A DNA stretch of 64,000 nt from Flintibacter sp. KGMB00164 (lineage in GTDB: Bacteria; Bacillota; Clostridia; Oscillospirales; Oscillospiraceae): the NCBI RefSeq assembly GCF_008727735.1, contig NZ_CP044227.1:558001-622000 (forward strand), written 5' to 3'. Both the position numbers and the translations under genes were made by a program. The notes under the pieces are model-generated. The model worked only from the letters and a program-made list of their open reading frames with translations, ran no database searches and was not told the DNA's origin. The number at the start of each line of letters is the position of its first letter. Positions within the stretch are counted from its first letter, which is position 1. Shown one piece after another: positions 18,031-27,078 of the stretch.

Positions 18031-21000
18031 ATGAGAAACCTGAAGCGTGCTCTCAGCCTGCTCCTGTCCTCTACCCTGGTTCTGGGTATGCTGGTCATGG
18101 GCGGCAGCGCTGCGGGCTATCAGGACGTCGATGATTCCAACAAGAATCAGGAAGCCATCGAGGTCCTGCAGGCTGTGGGTATCATGACCGGCGATCAGAA
18201 CGGGAACTTTAATCCTGATGGAAGCATCACCCGTAACGAGATGGCCGTCATCATGGCCCACCTGCTGAACCTGGACTACGACTACTATCGTGGTACCAAT
18301 CCCTTTACTGACGTGCCCGAGTGGGCCGCTCCCTACGTGGCCGCTTGTGCCGCCGAGGGCGTGGTCGCCGGCATCGGCAACGGCCAGTTCGGCGGCGATC
18401 AGAAGGTGACCGCTGCTCAGGCCAGCCTGATGATCATGAAGGCTCTGGGCTACTTCGAGAATGCCGAGGACTTCGGCTCTGACTGGCAGGTTGCTACCAT
18501 CCGCCAGGCTTCCTACATCAACCTGTTTGATCAGATCAACGCCAGTGCCGAGAGCGCTCTGACCCGTGGTCAGGTGGCTCAGCTGGTGCTGAACGGCCTG
18601 CAGGCCAAGACCGTGTACTTCACCGGCGACAAGGGCATCCAGATCGGTGATGTGACCGTTGGCTACCGCGCTGAGTACACCCCCAAGACTGGCACCGATA
18701 AGAAGTACAACACCCTGGTGAGCGGCAAGACCGACATCTCTGAGCAGGGTCAGTACTACATCCAGCTGGGCGAGGAACTGTACGACGGCCAGCTGCGCAA
18801 GGCTCCCGATGCCGACGAGTTCGATCGTCCTGCCTTCACCTGGAGCTACAAGGCCCAGAAGATCGGCACCTATGTTGATTGGTCCCTGCTGGTCAAGGAG
18901 TACACCACCGGTGTTACCGGCGAGGATCTGTACAACACTCTGACCTCCAGCGCCATCAAGGCCTATGATTTTGCCTACTATGTGGACGGCAAGACCTCTG
19001 ATGTCATCAAGGCTTCCAATATGATCCGCACCAATGACACCAAGTATACTACCACCGGCAACGGTGCTCTGACTCAGGTGTTTGTGGACAACGAGGAAGA
19101 GGAGATCACCATCACCACCATCAATACCTATCTGGCTCAGGCCACTGCTGATTACAACGAGAAGAAGGAGAACCTGTCTCTCGATGTAAAGCAGAACGAT
19201 GGTTATGTGTTCAACACCACCACCGTTTCTCTGGCCGACATTCCCGGTATTGAGAAGTACAAGGAAGAGGACTTTGTGGTCGTGAACGTGGCCGAGAACT
19301 CCAACGGCAAGTATGACATTGTCACTGTCGCTGATCCCGAGGTCATGAGCGATACCACCCTGAGCAAGTATTCCGTCAACTCCTATGTGGTGGCTGATGG
19401 CACTCAGTACGACTATGCCAAGAAGGGCACTGTGTACAATGCTGATCCTCTGAAGGCGTATGATAAGACCGCTCTGACCAACTACACTTACAACGTGTAT
19501 CTGGATAAGTACGGCTATATCATCGGCACCGAGATCTACTCCGGTGAGGCCAACTACCTGTTCCTGACTGGTTACGATCTCAACGGCAGCAACCTGGCTG
19601 TTACTACCGCTGACGCCGGCGCTATCTTCCTGGATGGCACCTTCAGCGAGATCAAGATCGATGTCACCGCTACTCAGGATAACCTGGATAAGGACACTCA
19701 GAATGCTGATTACCCCGACCTGAAGGACGGCAAGAACGTCACTCCTTCTGACAAGGGTACTGGCTCTTCCGAGTACAACATGTGGTTCACCTACAACACC
19801 ACTGAGAAGAACGGCGAGACCATCTACACCCTGGCTCCTGTGGCCGCTAACCGCTGGGCTTCCCAGGCCGCTACCTCTAGCGACACCAAGATCAACAGCG
19901 CCAACGTCCGTGTGATTGACAACTCTAAGGTTGCCTACGGCAACGATGACTCTGTCTACATCACCGTGGACACCGGTGCCGTGGATCTGAACACCGCTAT
20001 GGGCATCACTAAGGTTACCGGCACCTATACTGGCGTTCAGAATGTGGACCTGAAGGTCTTCAAGGCTGACGACAATGCTCTGACCAACGATCCTGCTATC
20101 ATGGCTGTGTATGATGAGGATCTGTACATCATCGGTGCCATTGTGGTGGGCGAGGATGCCAACGCTACCGACAACTACGCTTACGTCCTCGAGGGCGCTG
20201 AGAACGAGTATGTCGACAGCAACGACAACTACTACTGGGACTTCACCGCTGTTGTTGACGGCGAGATCAAGACCCTGACCGTTAAGACCAAGTATCAGTC
20301 CGTCATCAGCGCCATCCAGGCTCAGTGCGGCGCCGACAAGAACGGCCTGATGAAGCTGACCTATGACGTGGATGGCTATGTCATCGCTGCTTCTGTGATG
20401 AACGACGGCAACGCTACCGATAAGGTCTACGGTGCCAGCGATTGGGGCACTGTTATCGATGCCGGTAATGAGACCCTGTATAGCCTGAGATGGAACTCCG
20501 GCTACAAGGCCAACTTCACCGTTGCTGGCCGTACTCTGTACGGTGCTACCTCCGATGTGGGCCTGACCCTGGAGACTGGTGCTCCTGTGATCGTGGTTCA
20601 GGAGGAAGTGTCCAACACTGGTATCACCCGTCTGACCTACACTGCTTACACCACCATTTCTCAGGCTCTGGATTCTCTGAACGATAAGACCGCCTTTGAG
20701 GGTTGGGTGTCTGCTGTCCTGAACGACAAGGGTACTGCCGAGTACATTGTGATCAATAGCGCTGATGCTATCGGCTTTGACAGCGATGATGGCAGCACTC
20801 CCAACAACGGCAAGGTGACTGGTGTTTCCATTGCTGACACTGGTGTTGTAACTCTGTCTCTGAGCAGTTCTGTTGCCGCTGGTAGCAACTTTGAGGTTAC
20901 CCTGTATCAGCTGCGTGACAATGGTTATGTGGCCGTCGGTAACTTCACCGTTGCTGCTGATGGCACCAAGGCTCCCACTGCTGACCTGTCCGGTTCTATG

Positions 21001-21063
21001 GCCAGTGGCCAGACCTATAAGGTTGTCTGCGGCGCTTACAGCGATACCGTTGTTATGAAGTGA
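18031..21063 (+). CDS. SLH-domain surface protein 5 (class II core)
   Basis: 1010 residues from the ATG at 18031, seven bases after GGAGG. An earlier in-frame ATG at 17956 lies in the leader and would place the signal peptide internally, so it is rejected. Signal peptide 1-27, three SLH repeats to about 205, class II core very like SLH3 (KTDISEQGQYYIQLGEELY, YNEKKENLSL, YSVNSYVVADGTQYDY). The last 90 residues form a short beta-rich end (VTGVSIADTGVV). Strongly biased, GC-ending codons, more so than SLH1. Probably an S-layer or adhesin subunit. Confidence 0.88.
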   Translation: MRNLKRALSLLLSSTLVLGMLVMGGSAAGYQDVDDSNKNQEAIEVLQAVGIMTGDQNGNFNPDGSITRNEMAVIMAHLLNLDYDYYRGTNPFTDVPEWAAPYVAACAAEGVVAGIGNGQFGGDQKVTAAQASLMIMKALGYFENAEDFGSDWQVATIRQASYINLFDQINASAESALTRGQVAQLVLNGLQAKTVYFTGDKGIQIGDVTVGYRAEYTPKTGTDKKYNTLVSGKTDISEQGQYYIQLGEELYDGQLRKAPDADEFDRPAFTWSYKAQKIGTYVDWSLLVKEYTTGVTGEDLYNTLTSSAIKAYDFAYYVDGKTSDVIKASNMIRTNDTKYTTTGNGALTQVFVDNEEEEITITTINTYLAQATADYNEKKENLSLDVKQNDGYVFNTTTVSLADIPGIEKYKEEDFVVVNVAENSNGKYDIVTVADPEVMSDTTLSKYSVNSYVVADGTQYDYAKKGTVYNADPLKAYDKTALTNYTYNVYLDKYGYIIGTEIYSGEANYLFLTGYDLNGSNLAVTTADAGAIFLDGTFSEIKIDVTATQDNLDKDTQNADYPDLKDGKNVTPSDKGTGSSEYNMWFTYNTTEKNGETIYTLAPVAANRWASQAATSSDTKINSANVRVIDNSKVAYGNDDSVYITVDTGAVDLNTAMGITKVTGTYTGVQNVDLKVFKADDNALTNDPAIMAVYDEDLYIIGAIVVGEDANATDNYAYVLEGAENEYVDSNDNYYWDFTAVVDGEIKTLTVKTKYQSVISAIQAQCGADKNGLMKLTYDVDGYVIAASVMNDGNATDKVYGASDWGTVIDAGNETLYSLRWNSGYKANFTVAGRTLYGATSDVGLTLETGAPVIVVQEEVSNTGITRLTYTAYTTISQALDSLNDKTAFEGWVSAVLNDKGTAEYIVINSADAIGFDSDDGSTPNNGKVTGVSIADTGVVTLSLSSSVAAGSNFEVTLYQLRDNGYVAVGNFTVAADGTKAPTADLSGSMASGQTYKVVCGAYSDTVVMK

Positions 21064-21089
21064 GACTCCACTAGTAAATAACTTTTAAT

Positions 21090-21126
21090 AAAAGACCCTC
21101 GGGCATTTGCCCGGGGGTCTTTTATT
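21090..21126. terminator. Terminator after SLH5
   Basis: AAAAGACCCTCGGGCA-TT-TGCCCGGGGGTCTTTT, with T-runs on both strands, just before the convergent s5 stop. Confidence 0.88.
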
Positions 21127-21129
21127 GAT

Positions 21130-21612
21130 TCATCTTCCCTTATCTAGCAGAGCGACAATCTGATAGGAGTGGTCGGGATAATTCAGCAGGACTTCTGCAC
21201 TGCCGTCGTAAAACCACGACATAGTATTAGCTTCCCACGTAATCTCCAGCCCATTATGCCCCACAACAGGGATTATTTTTCCTTGACAGGCAATGATATC
21301 GCTCGCATTAGAGAGAAAACCTGTCCACATGCTCATAATCATAACAACGATTGGTTTGTGAGGAAATACATGGAACATGGTTTTGGTTTCTCCATCCCCT
21401 GTGTAGCTGGCAGTATAAAGCTGACAATTTCCAAGCTTGATAATGTAAGCCTGTTGTTTTTCCAGAAGATCTTCCTGTTGTGTCATAGTTTGCGCGAGTG
21501 TGTCCAGAGCTGTGTCCACCTTCACATTATCCTGATTGAATTCCTCCCGCAGTACCTGGTCCGTTTCCTCCCACTGGCACAGACTGTAGTGTTCCGTATA
21601 ATTGCTCGCCAT
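21130..21612 (-). CDS. Phage-tail-fibre-like small protein s5 (class A C-terminus)
   Basis: 160 residues from the ATG at 21612 after GGAGG. It has the head MASNYTEHYSLCQWEETDQV, a probable coiled coil (LDTLAQTMTQQEDLLEKQQ) and the class A tail: LGNCQLYTASYTGDGE, HVFPHKPIVVMIM, ANTMSWFYDGSAEVLLN, SYQIVALL. It is the last small gene before the array is interrupted by four unrelated genes. No export signal. Probably derived from a phage tail fibre, with function unknown. Confidence 0.73.
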   Translation of the reverse strand: MASNYTEHYSLCQWEETDQVLREEFNQDNVKVDTALDTLAQTMTQQEDLLEKQQAYIIKLGNCQLYTASYTGDGETKTMFHVFPHKPIVVMIMSMWTGFLSNASDIIACQGKIIPVVGHNGLEITWEANTMSWFYDGSAEVLLNYPDHSYQIVALLDKGR

Positions 21613-21647
21613 AGGTATTCCTCCTTAAAAGTAGCGTTCACCTATGG
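21609..21647 (-). promoter_or_regulatory. Inverted repeat covering the s5 start codon
   Basis: CCATAGG / CCTATGG, seven pairs, with AAGGAGG in the loop. Upstream the conserved TTACCAGTATTTGTATAAC stretch is present, but the GTCTACC repeats are not. Confidence 0.5.
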
Positions 21648-21732
21648 CGGGAATCCGTCTGCAAGTGCATAATGTTATACAAATACTGGTAATTGTGCCC
21701 TGCCATGCCAATTGCTAAGTATAAATAAACGA

Positions 21733-21765
21733 CAACAGGCCCCGGTCATTGACCGGGGCCTGTTG
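21733..21765. repeat. Perfect 15-bp inverted repeat
   Basis: CAACAGGCCCCGGTC-ATT-GACCGGGGCCTGTTG without a T-run on either side, so not a standard terminator. It marks the right edge of cassette 5. It could be an RNA structure for the tiny frame at 21795 or a protein-binding site. In the remaining 21849-22020 I see nothing but AT-rich sequence. Confidence 0.6.
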
Positions 21766-21794
21766 CCTGTGTGTGTTGTAAAGGAGAGGGAGAA

Positions 21795-21848
21795 ATGGGA
21801 GATATTATTATGATTACTTGGTACGCTCATAGAATAACCGATAATTAA
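21795..21848 (+). CDS. Possible 17-residue small protein
   Basis: MGDIIMITWYAHRITDN preceded by AAAGGAGAGGG at good spacing and by the strong hairpin at 21733. No promoter is evident and a 17-codon frame can arise by chance, so this is only a candidate. Confidence 0.2.
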   Translation: MGDIIMITWYAHRITDN

Positions 21849-22023
21849 GGCAAAACCATGACGGGGATGTGAACTTTCTGTAAACACTCCGGAGAGATTA
21901 CAATCTTTTTTTGCGCAAAAGTTCTCATAGAAGGGAAAGTGCGGCCATCTTAAAACAAAATTAATATTTTCTTAACGGCTTGTCCATATTTCGGACGAAG
22001 AAGAAAAAGCTGTCGGAGCGTGC

Positions 22024-22053
22024 TTGACGCACTCCCTGCATGCGTGCGATAAT
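22024..22053 (+). promoter_or_regulatory. Promoter of the cation transporter gene
   Basis: TTGACG (22024-22029), 18 bases, GATAAT (22048-22053), followed at once by another TATAAT. Leader of about 50 bases. Confidence 0.6.
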
Positions 22054-22109
22054 ATAATGATATTTTACATTGACGGGCCTGGGCCCGCCCTGAATAGGGG
22101 GAACCTTTT

Positions 22110-23285
22110 TTGATTCAGTATTTGATTCGGCGTTGGTTGGACGGCCGGGACCCTAAGTCGCCTGAGGTGCGTCAGATGTGCGGCACCCGGGCCGGCGGAG
22201 TGGGTATCGTGCTCAATACGCTGTTGTGTCTGGGGAAGCTGCTGGCCGGTGTGATCACTGGCTCCATTGCAATCGTGGGTGACGCATTAAATAACCTGTC
22301 TGATGCTGCCTCGTCTGTGATTACCCTTATAGGGTTCCGTTTGGCCGGGCAGGAGGCGGATGAGGAGCATCCCTTTGGTCATGGCCGCATGGAATATCTG
22401 GCCGGCTTGGTGGTGTCTATGGCGATTCTACTTATGGGATTTGAGCTGGGAAAATCCTCGGTGGAGAAGCTGCTCCATCCGGAAGAACTGGACTTCTCCT
22501 GGCTGGCTGTGATCATTCTGGCCGTGTCTGTGGCAGTCAAGGTATGGATGTACTTCTTTAACCGTACGCTGTCTCAGAAGATCAGCTCAGAGACGATGGC
22601 GGCCACCGCAGCCGACTCTCTCTCCGATTCAGCGGCCACCAGTGTGGTTTTGCTGGCTACACTAGTCGGACATTTCTTCCATTGGAAGATCGACGGCTTT
22701 GCCGGGTTGCTTGTGGCCCTGTTCATTTTGAAAACCGGCTGGGAGGCTGCAAAAGATACTCTGGATCCGCTTCTGGGCCGGCCGATGGACCCGGAACTGG
22801 CGGCAGATATCGACCAGCTGGTCCTCTCCCACGAAAATATCCTGGGCATTCACGACTTGGTCTATCATGACTATGGACCCGGACGGGCTATGATGTCTTT
22901 TCATGCCGAGGTTCCTGCCGATGCCGATCTGCTGGAGATGCACGATCTCATCGACCACATCGAGCGGGAGTTGAAGGAGAAACACCACATTGAGACCGTC
23001 ATCCATATGGACCCGGTGGTCAACGACGGGCGCACCACTTCTTTGCGGGAACAGGTAGCCTATCTGGCTCAGCAGCTGGACCCCTGTCTCACCATTCATG
23101 ACCTGCGTATTACTGCAGGTCCCCACCATACCAATGTGCTGTTTGACGTGATGGTACCCTATGGTTTCCGCCTTACCGATCATCAGGTGGTCTCGCAGCT
23201 GCGGAAGGACGTGGAGGCGCTGTCTCCCAAGTATTCTGCCGTTATTCAGGTGGATCATTCCTATGTAGAGCGCCGGGAAAAGTAA
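22110..23285 (+). CDS. Cation diffusion facilitator (CDF) family metal transporter
   Basis: 391 residues with a TTG start after AGGGGGA. CDF proteins export divalent metals (Zn, Fe, Mn, Co) across the membrane in exchange for protons. Seen: the GDALNNLSD motif at 58-65 with both metal-site Asp residues, HPFGHGRMEY at 87-96, the second AADSLSD site, and about six membrane segments in the first 220 residues. A cytoplasmic tail has HIERELKEKHHIETVIHMDP and an additional 90-residue extension. Metal specificity cannot be read from this. It has its own promoter and is not clearly part of the flanking SLH array. Confidence 0.9.
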   Translation: MIQYLIRRWLDGRDPKSPEVRQMCGTRAGGVGIVLNTLLCLGKLLAGVITGSIAIVGDALNNLSDAASSVITLIGFRLAGQEADEEHPFGHGRMEYLAGLVVSMAILLMGFELGKSSVEKLLHPEELDFSWLAVIILAVSVAVKVWMYFFNRTLSQKISSETMAATAADSLSDSAATSVVLLATLVGHFFHWKIDGFAGLLVALFILKTGWEAAKDTLDPLLGRPMDPELAADIDQLVLSHENILGIHDLVYHDYGPGRAMMSFHAEVPADADLLEMHDLIDHIERELKEKHHIETVIHMDPVVNDGRTTSLREQVAYLAQQLDPCLTIHDLRITAGPHHTNVLFDVMVPYGFRLTDHQVVSQLRKDVEALSPKYSAVIQVDHSYVERREK

Positions 23286-23371
23286 TTTACAAAATATTCA
23301 CCTCACTCGGGGGATTTTCCACTATAATATGACTAAACTGAGAATCCACATAGAAACGGAGGAAGTTATCT

Positions 23372-24073
23372 ATGGCGCAGAAGGTTTTGATCGTAGAGGA
23401 TGACAGCAACATTGCTGAGCTGCTCCATCTGTATCTGGAAAAGGAAGGTTTTGAGACCAAGGTAGCCAAAGACGGAGGCAAGGGCGTGGAGTATTTCCGT
23501 TCCTTCCAGCCTGCTTTGGTTCTGCTTGATATTATGCTGCCGGTGATGGATGGCTGGACCGTATTGAAGAAGATCCGGGAGGAGAGTGCCACACCAGTCA
23601 TTATGCTTACAGCCAAAGGTGAGACAGAGGATAAGGTCACCGGGCTGGAGAGCGGGGCAGACGACTATATTGTAAAGCCCTTTGAGATGAAAGAGGTTCT
23701 GGCCCGCATCCATGCGGTGATGCGCCGCACCGGCCAGGAGGAGGAACAGGAGAACAAGAAGCTCAGCTTTGATAAGCTGGTGATCAACCTGGATTCCTAC
23801 GAACTGCTGGTGGATGGCAAGCGGGTAGATACGCCGCCGAAGGAGTTGGAGCTTTTGTACCACCTGGCCTCTGCCCCCAACCGGGTATTTACCCGCAACC
23901 AGCTGCTGGATGAGGTGTGGGGCTTTGACTACTTTGGCGACAGCCGTACGGTAGATGTGCACATCAAGCGTCTGAGAGAGAAGCTGGAGGGCGTGAGCAA
24001 TCAGTGGCGTCTGAAAACTGTATGGGGCGTGGGCTACAAATTTGAAGTTGCTCCCGCCGGTGCAAACAGCTGA
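23372..24073 (+). CDS. OmpR/PhoB-family response regulator
   Basis: 233 residues; ATG eight bases after GGAGG. Receiver domain 1-120 with acidic pair D10/D11, phospho-acceptor D53 in LLDIMLP, T80 and K102. Winged-helix DNA-binding domain about 130-228 (RVFTRNQLLDEVWG, RTVDVHIKRLREKL). Followed after 18 bases by its kinase, then by an HtrA protease; one operon is likely. A TATAAT at 23323-23328 with a poor -35 is a possible promoter. Family members bind direct repeats spaced 11 bp, and exactly such repeats precede the neighbouring SLH genes. Regulation of those genes is an inference. Confidence 0.95.
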   Translation: MAQKVLIVEDDSNIAELLHLYLEKEGFETKVAKDGGKGVEYFRSFQPALVLLDIMLPVMDGWTVLKKIREESATPVIMLTAKGETEDKVTGLESGADDYIVKPFEMKEVLARIHAVMRRTGQEEEQENKKLSFDKLVINLDSYELLVDGKRVDTPPKELELLYHLASAPNRVFTRNQLLDEVWGFDYFGDSRTVDVHIKRLREKLEGVSNQWRLKTVWGVGYKFEVAPAGANS

Positions 24074-24091
24074 TTTGAAGGGGGTGATCCC

Positions 24092-25546
24092 TTGAAAAGC
24101 TTATATAAGCGGCAGCTCATCATGATGGTAGGGATCGTGGCCCTGTCTTTTACCTTGCTGTCTACCGCATTTATGCTGCTGTCCTATCGGTATATTATTT
24201 CAGAGACCCGGGATCGCCTGGAGCGAAATGCGGGGTATATTGCCTCGTTTACCTCGGAGTATTTTACCTCGGACTACTATTTAAAAACCCAGGGAACCAT
24301 TTTGGAGGAAGCTGGAGAAGATTTTTACCGGGCCAATGTGGAGACGCTGACCGCCATGTCGGACTCCTCCATTATCGTGGCTGATTCAAACGGGGAAATT
24401 ATCTATGCCTCTGAGAGCGAGCTGTACACGAAGAAAATCCCGCAGAATGTTGTGGATCAGATCCAGGAGCGTGGCAGCTACACCGGGATTACCACGCTGA
24501 ATGGTCTGTACTCCAGCGGACGTTATTTTGCCGGCCTGCCTATCAATGTAAAGATCGGCGATTTGGAGATCAGCCAAGGTTTGGTGCTGGTTTCTGGAGA
24601 TACCAGCGGACTTTCCGAAATGTGGCGTGCCACGGCGACGATCTTCTTCTTTGCTGCCGTGGTGGTGCTTCTGATCGCTGTGATTGCCAGCTCCATTACT
24701 TCTGCCCATCAGACCCGTCCTCTTACCGAGATGGCCGAGGCGGCACGGAAATTTGGACGCGGGGAATTTGATGTACGGGTCAACAACTATAAAGACCGAT
24801 GTGATGAGATCGGAGAGCTGGCCGACGCCTTTAACTCCATGGCGAACTCACTGGCTAAAGTGGAGAACCAGCGCGCTGACTTTATTGCCAATGTGTCCCA
24901 TGAGCTGAAGACCCCCATGACTACTATTTCCGGCTTTGCAGAAGGTATCCTGGACGGTACCATTCCTCCGGAAAAGGAGCAGGACGCGCTGAAAATCGTG
25001 GTCTCAGAGACCCGTCGGCTCAGCCGTCTGGTCCGGAGGATGTTGGATCTCTCCCGTCTCAACGCTCTGGCTGAGAACAGTATTACCGCACAGGAGCAGT
25101 TTGATCTGGTGGAAGTGGTCTCTCAGGTTATTATCAGCCTGGATGGAAAGATTACAGACCGAAATCTGGATATGGATGTTCAGATGCCGGAGGACAAGCT
25201 GATGGTGTGGGGTGACCCGGACTCGGTCACTCAGGTTTGCTACAACTTGATAGATAATGCGGCCAAATTTGCCGCCGCTGGGACCAGCATTACACTTCGC
25301 ATCACAAAGAAGGATGGCAAAGCATATACTTCCATCAGCAATCTAGGTGCTACCATTCCCCAGGATGAGCTGCCCCTTCTGTTTGAACGTTTTCATAAGG
25401 CGGACTACTCCCGCAGTATGGATCGGGATGGCGTGGGTCTGGGCCTGTATATCGTCAAGACCATTTTGGGCAACCTAAAAGAAAATATTACCGTCACCAG
25501 CGAAGATGGTCTGACCACCTTTACCTTTACGCTCACGCTGGCCTGA
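24092..25546 (+). CDS. Membrane sensor histidine kinase
   Basis: 484 residues from a TTG behind GAAGGGGGTG. Membrane segments at about 11-32 and 182-202 enclose an extracellular sensor of about 150 residues. HAMP follows at about 203-258. The HisKA domain has H270 in FIANVSHELKTP, and the ATPase domain has the N-box NLIDNAAK (about 385-392) and G-box DGVGLGLYIV (about 446-455). It phosphorylates the preceding regulator. The signal is unknown. Coupling to HtrA downstream suggests sensing of wall or secretion stress, which is inference from context. Confidence 0.95.
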   Translation: MKSLYKRQLIMMVGIVALSFTLLSTAFMLLSYRYIISETRDRLERNAGYIASFTSEYFTSDYYLKTQGTILEEAGEDFYRANVETLTAMSDSSIIVADSNGEIIYASESELYTKKIPQNVVDQIQERGSYTGITTLNGLYSSGRYFAGLPINVKIGDLEISQGLVLVSGDTSGLSEMWRATATIFFFAAVVVLLIAVIASSITSAHQTRPLTEMAEAARKFGRGEFDVRVNNYKDRCDEIGELADAFNSMANSLAKVENQRADFIANVSHELKTPMTTISGFAEGILDGTIPPEKEQDALKIVVSETRRLSRLVRRMLDLSRLNALAENSITAQEQFDLVEVVSQVIISLDGKITDRNLDMDVQMPEDKLMVWGDPDSVTQVCYNLIDNAAKFAAAGTSITLRITKKDGKAYTSISNLGATIPQDELPLLFERFHKADYSRSMDRDGVGLGLYIVKTILGNLKENITVTSEDGLTTFTFTLTLA

Positions 25547-25566
25547 CGAAAGACTGGAGTTATCCT

Positions 25567-26784
25567 ATGACGCAGCAACCGCAAGATCTCTGGCAGGGCG
25601 GCCCTTGGGAGCAGCCCTCTCCGCACTATCCAACTCCACCGGCCGTGGTGATTCCGCCTCGCGCTCCCGATATTTTGCGGCCCAAGCGCCGCCGCCCCAG
25701 ACGGGCACTGCTGATTTTTCTTCTGGTGTTTGTCCTGCTGCTGGGATTGGCGGTAGGTATGCTTGTCGTGCGCTACCTCTTGCCGCAGACGGGCGGGGGA
25801 AACGATCCCCAGATTTCTCAGACTTCTCAATCGGAGGATCCCTTTGGTAAGCTGGAGCGGGCACAAACAGGGACAGGCGTAACTGTGCCGATCAGCCAAG
25901 CCTCGGGTCCAGCTCTAACCGCCACAGAGATCTATGAAAAAAATGTAAATTCCATCGTTTCCATTGAAGGCGAAGGAGAAGACAGCTATGGGTCAGGTAC
26001 TGGTGTAGTCATGACTCAGGACGGCTATATTATTACCAACGCCCATGTCGTGGCGGATATGCGCCGGGTACGGGTGATTTTCTCTGATGATTCTATCTTA
26101 CCTGCCAGACTGGTGGGTGCTGATGCGGAGGAGGATATCGCGGTTCTTAAAGTGGAAGCAGAGGGACTGACTCCGGCAGAATTCGGCGATTCCGATCAGC
26201 TGCGCTGCGGAGATATGGTGGTTGCCATTGGTGACCCCTTGGGGTACCGGACCTCCATTACCCAAGGGATCGTATCCGCTCTGAACCGGACTGTAGAGGT
26301 GGATGGGATCCTGATGGACCTCATTCAAACCAGTGCCCCTATCAATTTTGGCAATTCCGGCGGCGCACTCATCAATGACCACGGTCAGGTGGTAGGAATC
26401 ACCACTATTAAGATCGTTTCGGATGATGGTACCGTGGAAGGGCTGGGCTTTGCGATTCCTATGGCCCGGGTCAAGCTGGTGGCTGATCGCCTGATTGCCG
26501 GTCGTCCGGCGGCTATGCTGGGCATCACAGTGCTCACACAACCAGAAGAATCTGGCGGACTGAGAGTCTATGAGGTCGTGCAAGATAGTAACGCCTGGCA
26601 GGCCGGCGTTCGCGAGGATGATATCCTGCTGAGCGTGAATGGTGTCAGTGTGGACAGCCTCGACCGCTTAAAACAGATTGTAGCCAGTCTGGTTGTGGGA
26701 AATGAAGCCACAGTGCGTATTTTACGGGATGGTCAAGAACTGGAGTTTTCCTTTGTCATTCAGAGCCGGGAAGCGCTAGGGTAA
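25567..26784 (+). CDS. HtrA/DegP-like membrane-anchored serine protease
   Basis: 405 residues, starting 20 bases after the kinase. It has a Pro-rich cytoplasmic start, one membrane anchor at about 47-69, then a trypsin-like domain with H160 (TNAHVV), D190 (EEDIAVLK) and S264 (GNSGGAL). One PDZ domain follows at about 310-398. It acts outside the membrane in quality control of exported or misfolded proteins. Its place between two-component genes and a highly expressed S-layer gene is sensible for a protein-folding stress response. The SLH6 repeat region begins seven bases after its stop, and the hairpin there doubles as its terminator. Confidence 0.94.
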   Translation: MTQQPQDLWQGGPWEQPSPHYPTPPAVVIPPRAPDILRPKRRRPRRALLIFLLVFVLLLGLAVGMLVVRYLLPQTGGGNDPQISQTSQSEDPFGKLERAQTGTGVTVPISQASGPALTATEIYEKNVNSIVSIEGEGEDSYGSGTGVVMTQDGYIITNAHVVADMRRVRVIFSDDSILPARLVGADAEEDIAVLKVEAEGLTPAEFGDSDQLRCGDMVVAIGDPLGYRTSITQGIVSALNRTVEVDGILMDLIQTSAPINFGNSGGALINDHGQVVGITTIKIVSDDGTVEGLGFAIPMARVKLVADRLIAGRPAAMLGITVLTQPEESGGLRVYEVVQDSNAWQAGVREDDILLSVNGVSVDSLDRLKQIVASLVVGNEATVRILRDGQELEFSFVIQSREALG

Positions 26785-26791
26785 TACCTTC

Positions 26792-26906
26792 GTCTACCAC
26801 AGGTCTACCAAATGTCTACCACAAAACCTCCGGAAACCGTTGTCTCTCAACGGTTTCCGGAGGTTTCTTTTTTTAGCTGGAAAGATTTGTCTACCAAATG
26901 TCTACC
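26792..26906 (+). repeat. 11-bp phased GTCTACC repeats around a strong terminator, upstream of SLH6
   Basis: GTCTACC starts at 26792, 26803 and 26814, then 26889 and 26900. The hairpin is a perfect 19-bp stem (26824-26842 with 26848-26866) followed by CTTTTTTTT. Its sequence is unrelated to the SLH2/SLH4 hairpin, so structure and position are kept while sequence is not. No small gene lies upstream here, so the repeats go with the SLH gene. Confidence 0.8.
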
Positions 26907-26990
26907 AAACAAACTTTTTCATTCTATTTTTGCTATTAAATAAGGTTTTGATTTGGAATATGCAACCATTTTTAATGTGTGAGGGTCGTT

Positions 26991-27078
26991 ATGCTTTGCA
27001 AATCCAGCCAAAAAGTCATATTTTTGGCCAAGATTTACTAAAAAACTCCTCTTACTGAATAAAAAAGGAGGAATTCCA
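26991..27078 (+). promoter_or_regulatory. Conserved SLH leader 6 (divergent version)
   Basis: uORF 26991-27041, MLCKSSQKVIFLAKIY, after GAGGG. Hairpin GCCAAAAA...TTTTTGGC is a perfect eight-pair stem. The CTCCTCTT arm faces AAGGAGGA as in leader 3. Confidence 0.6.
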
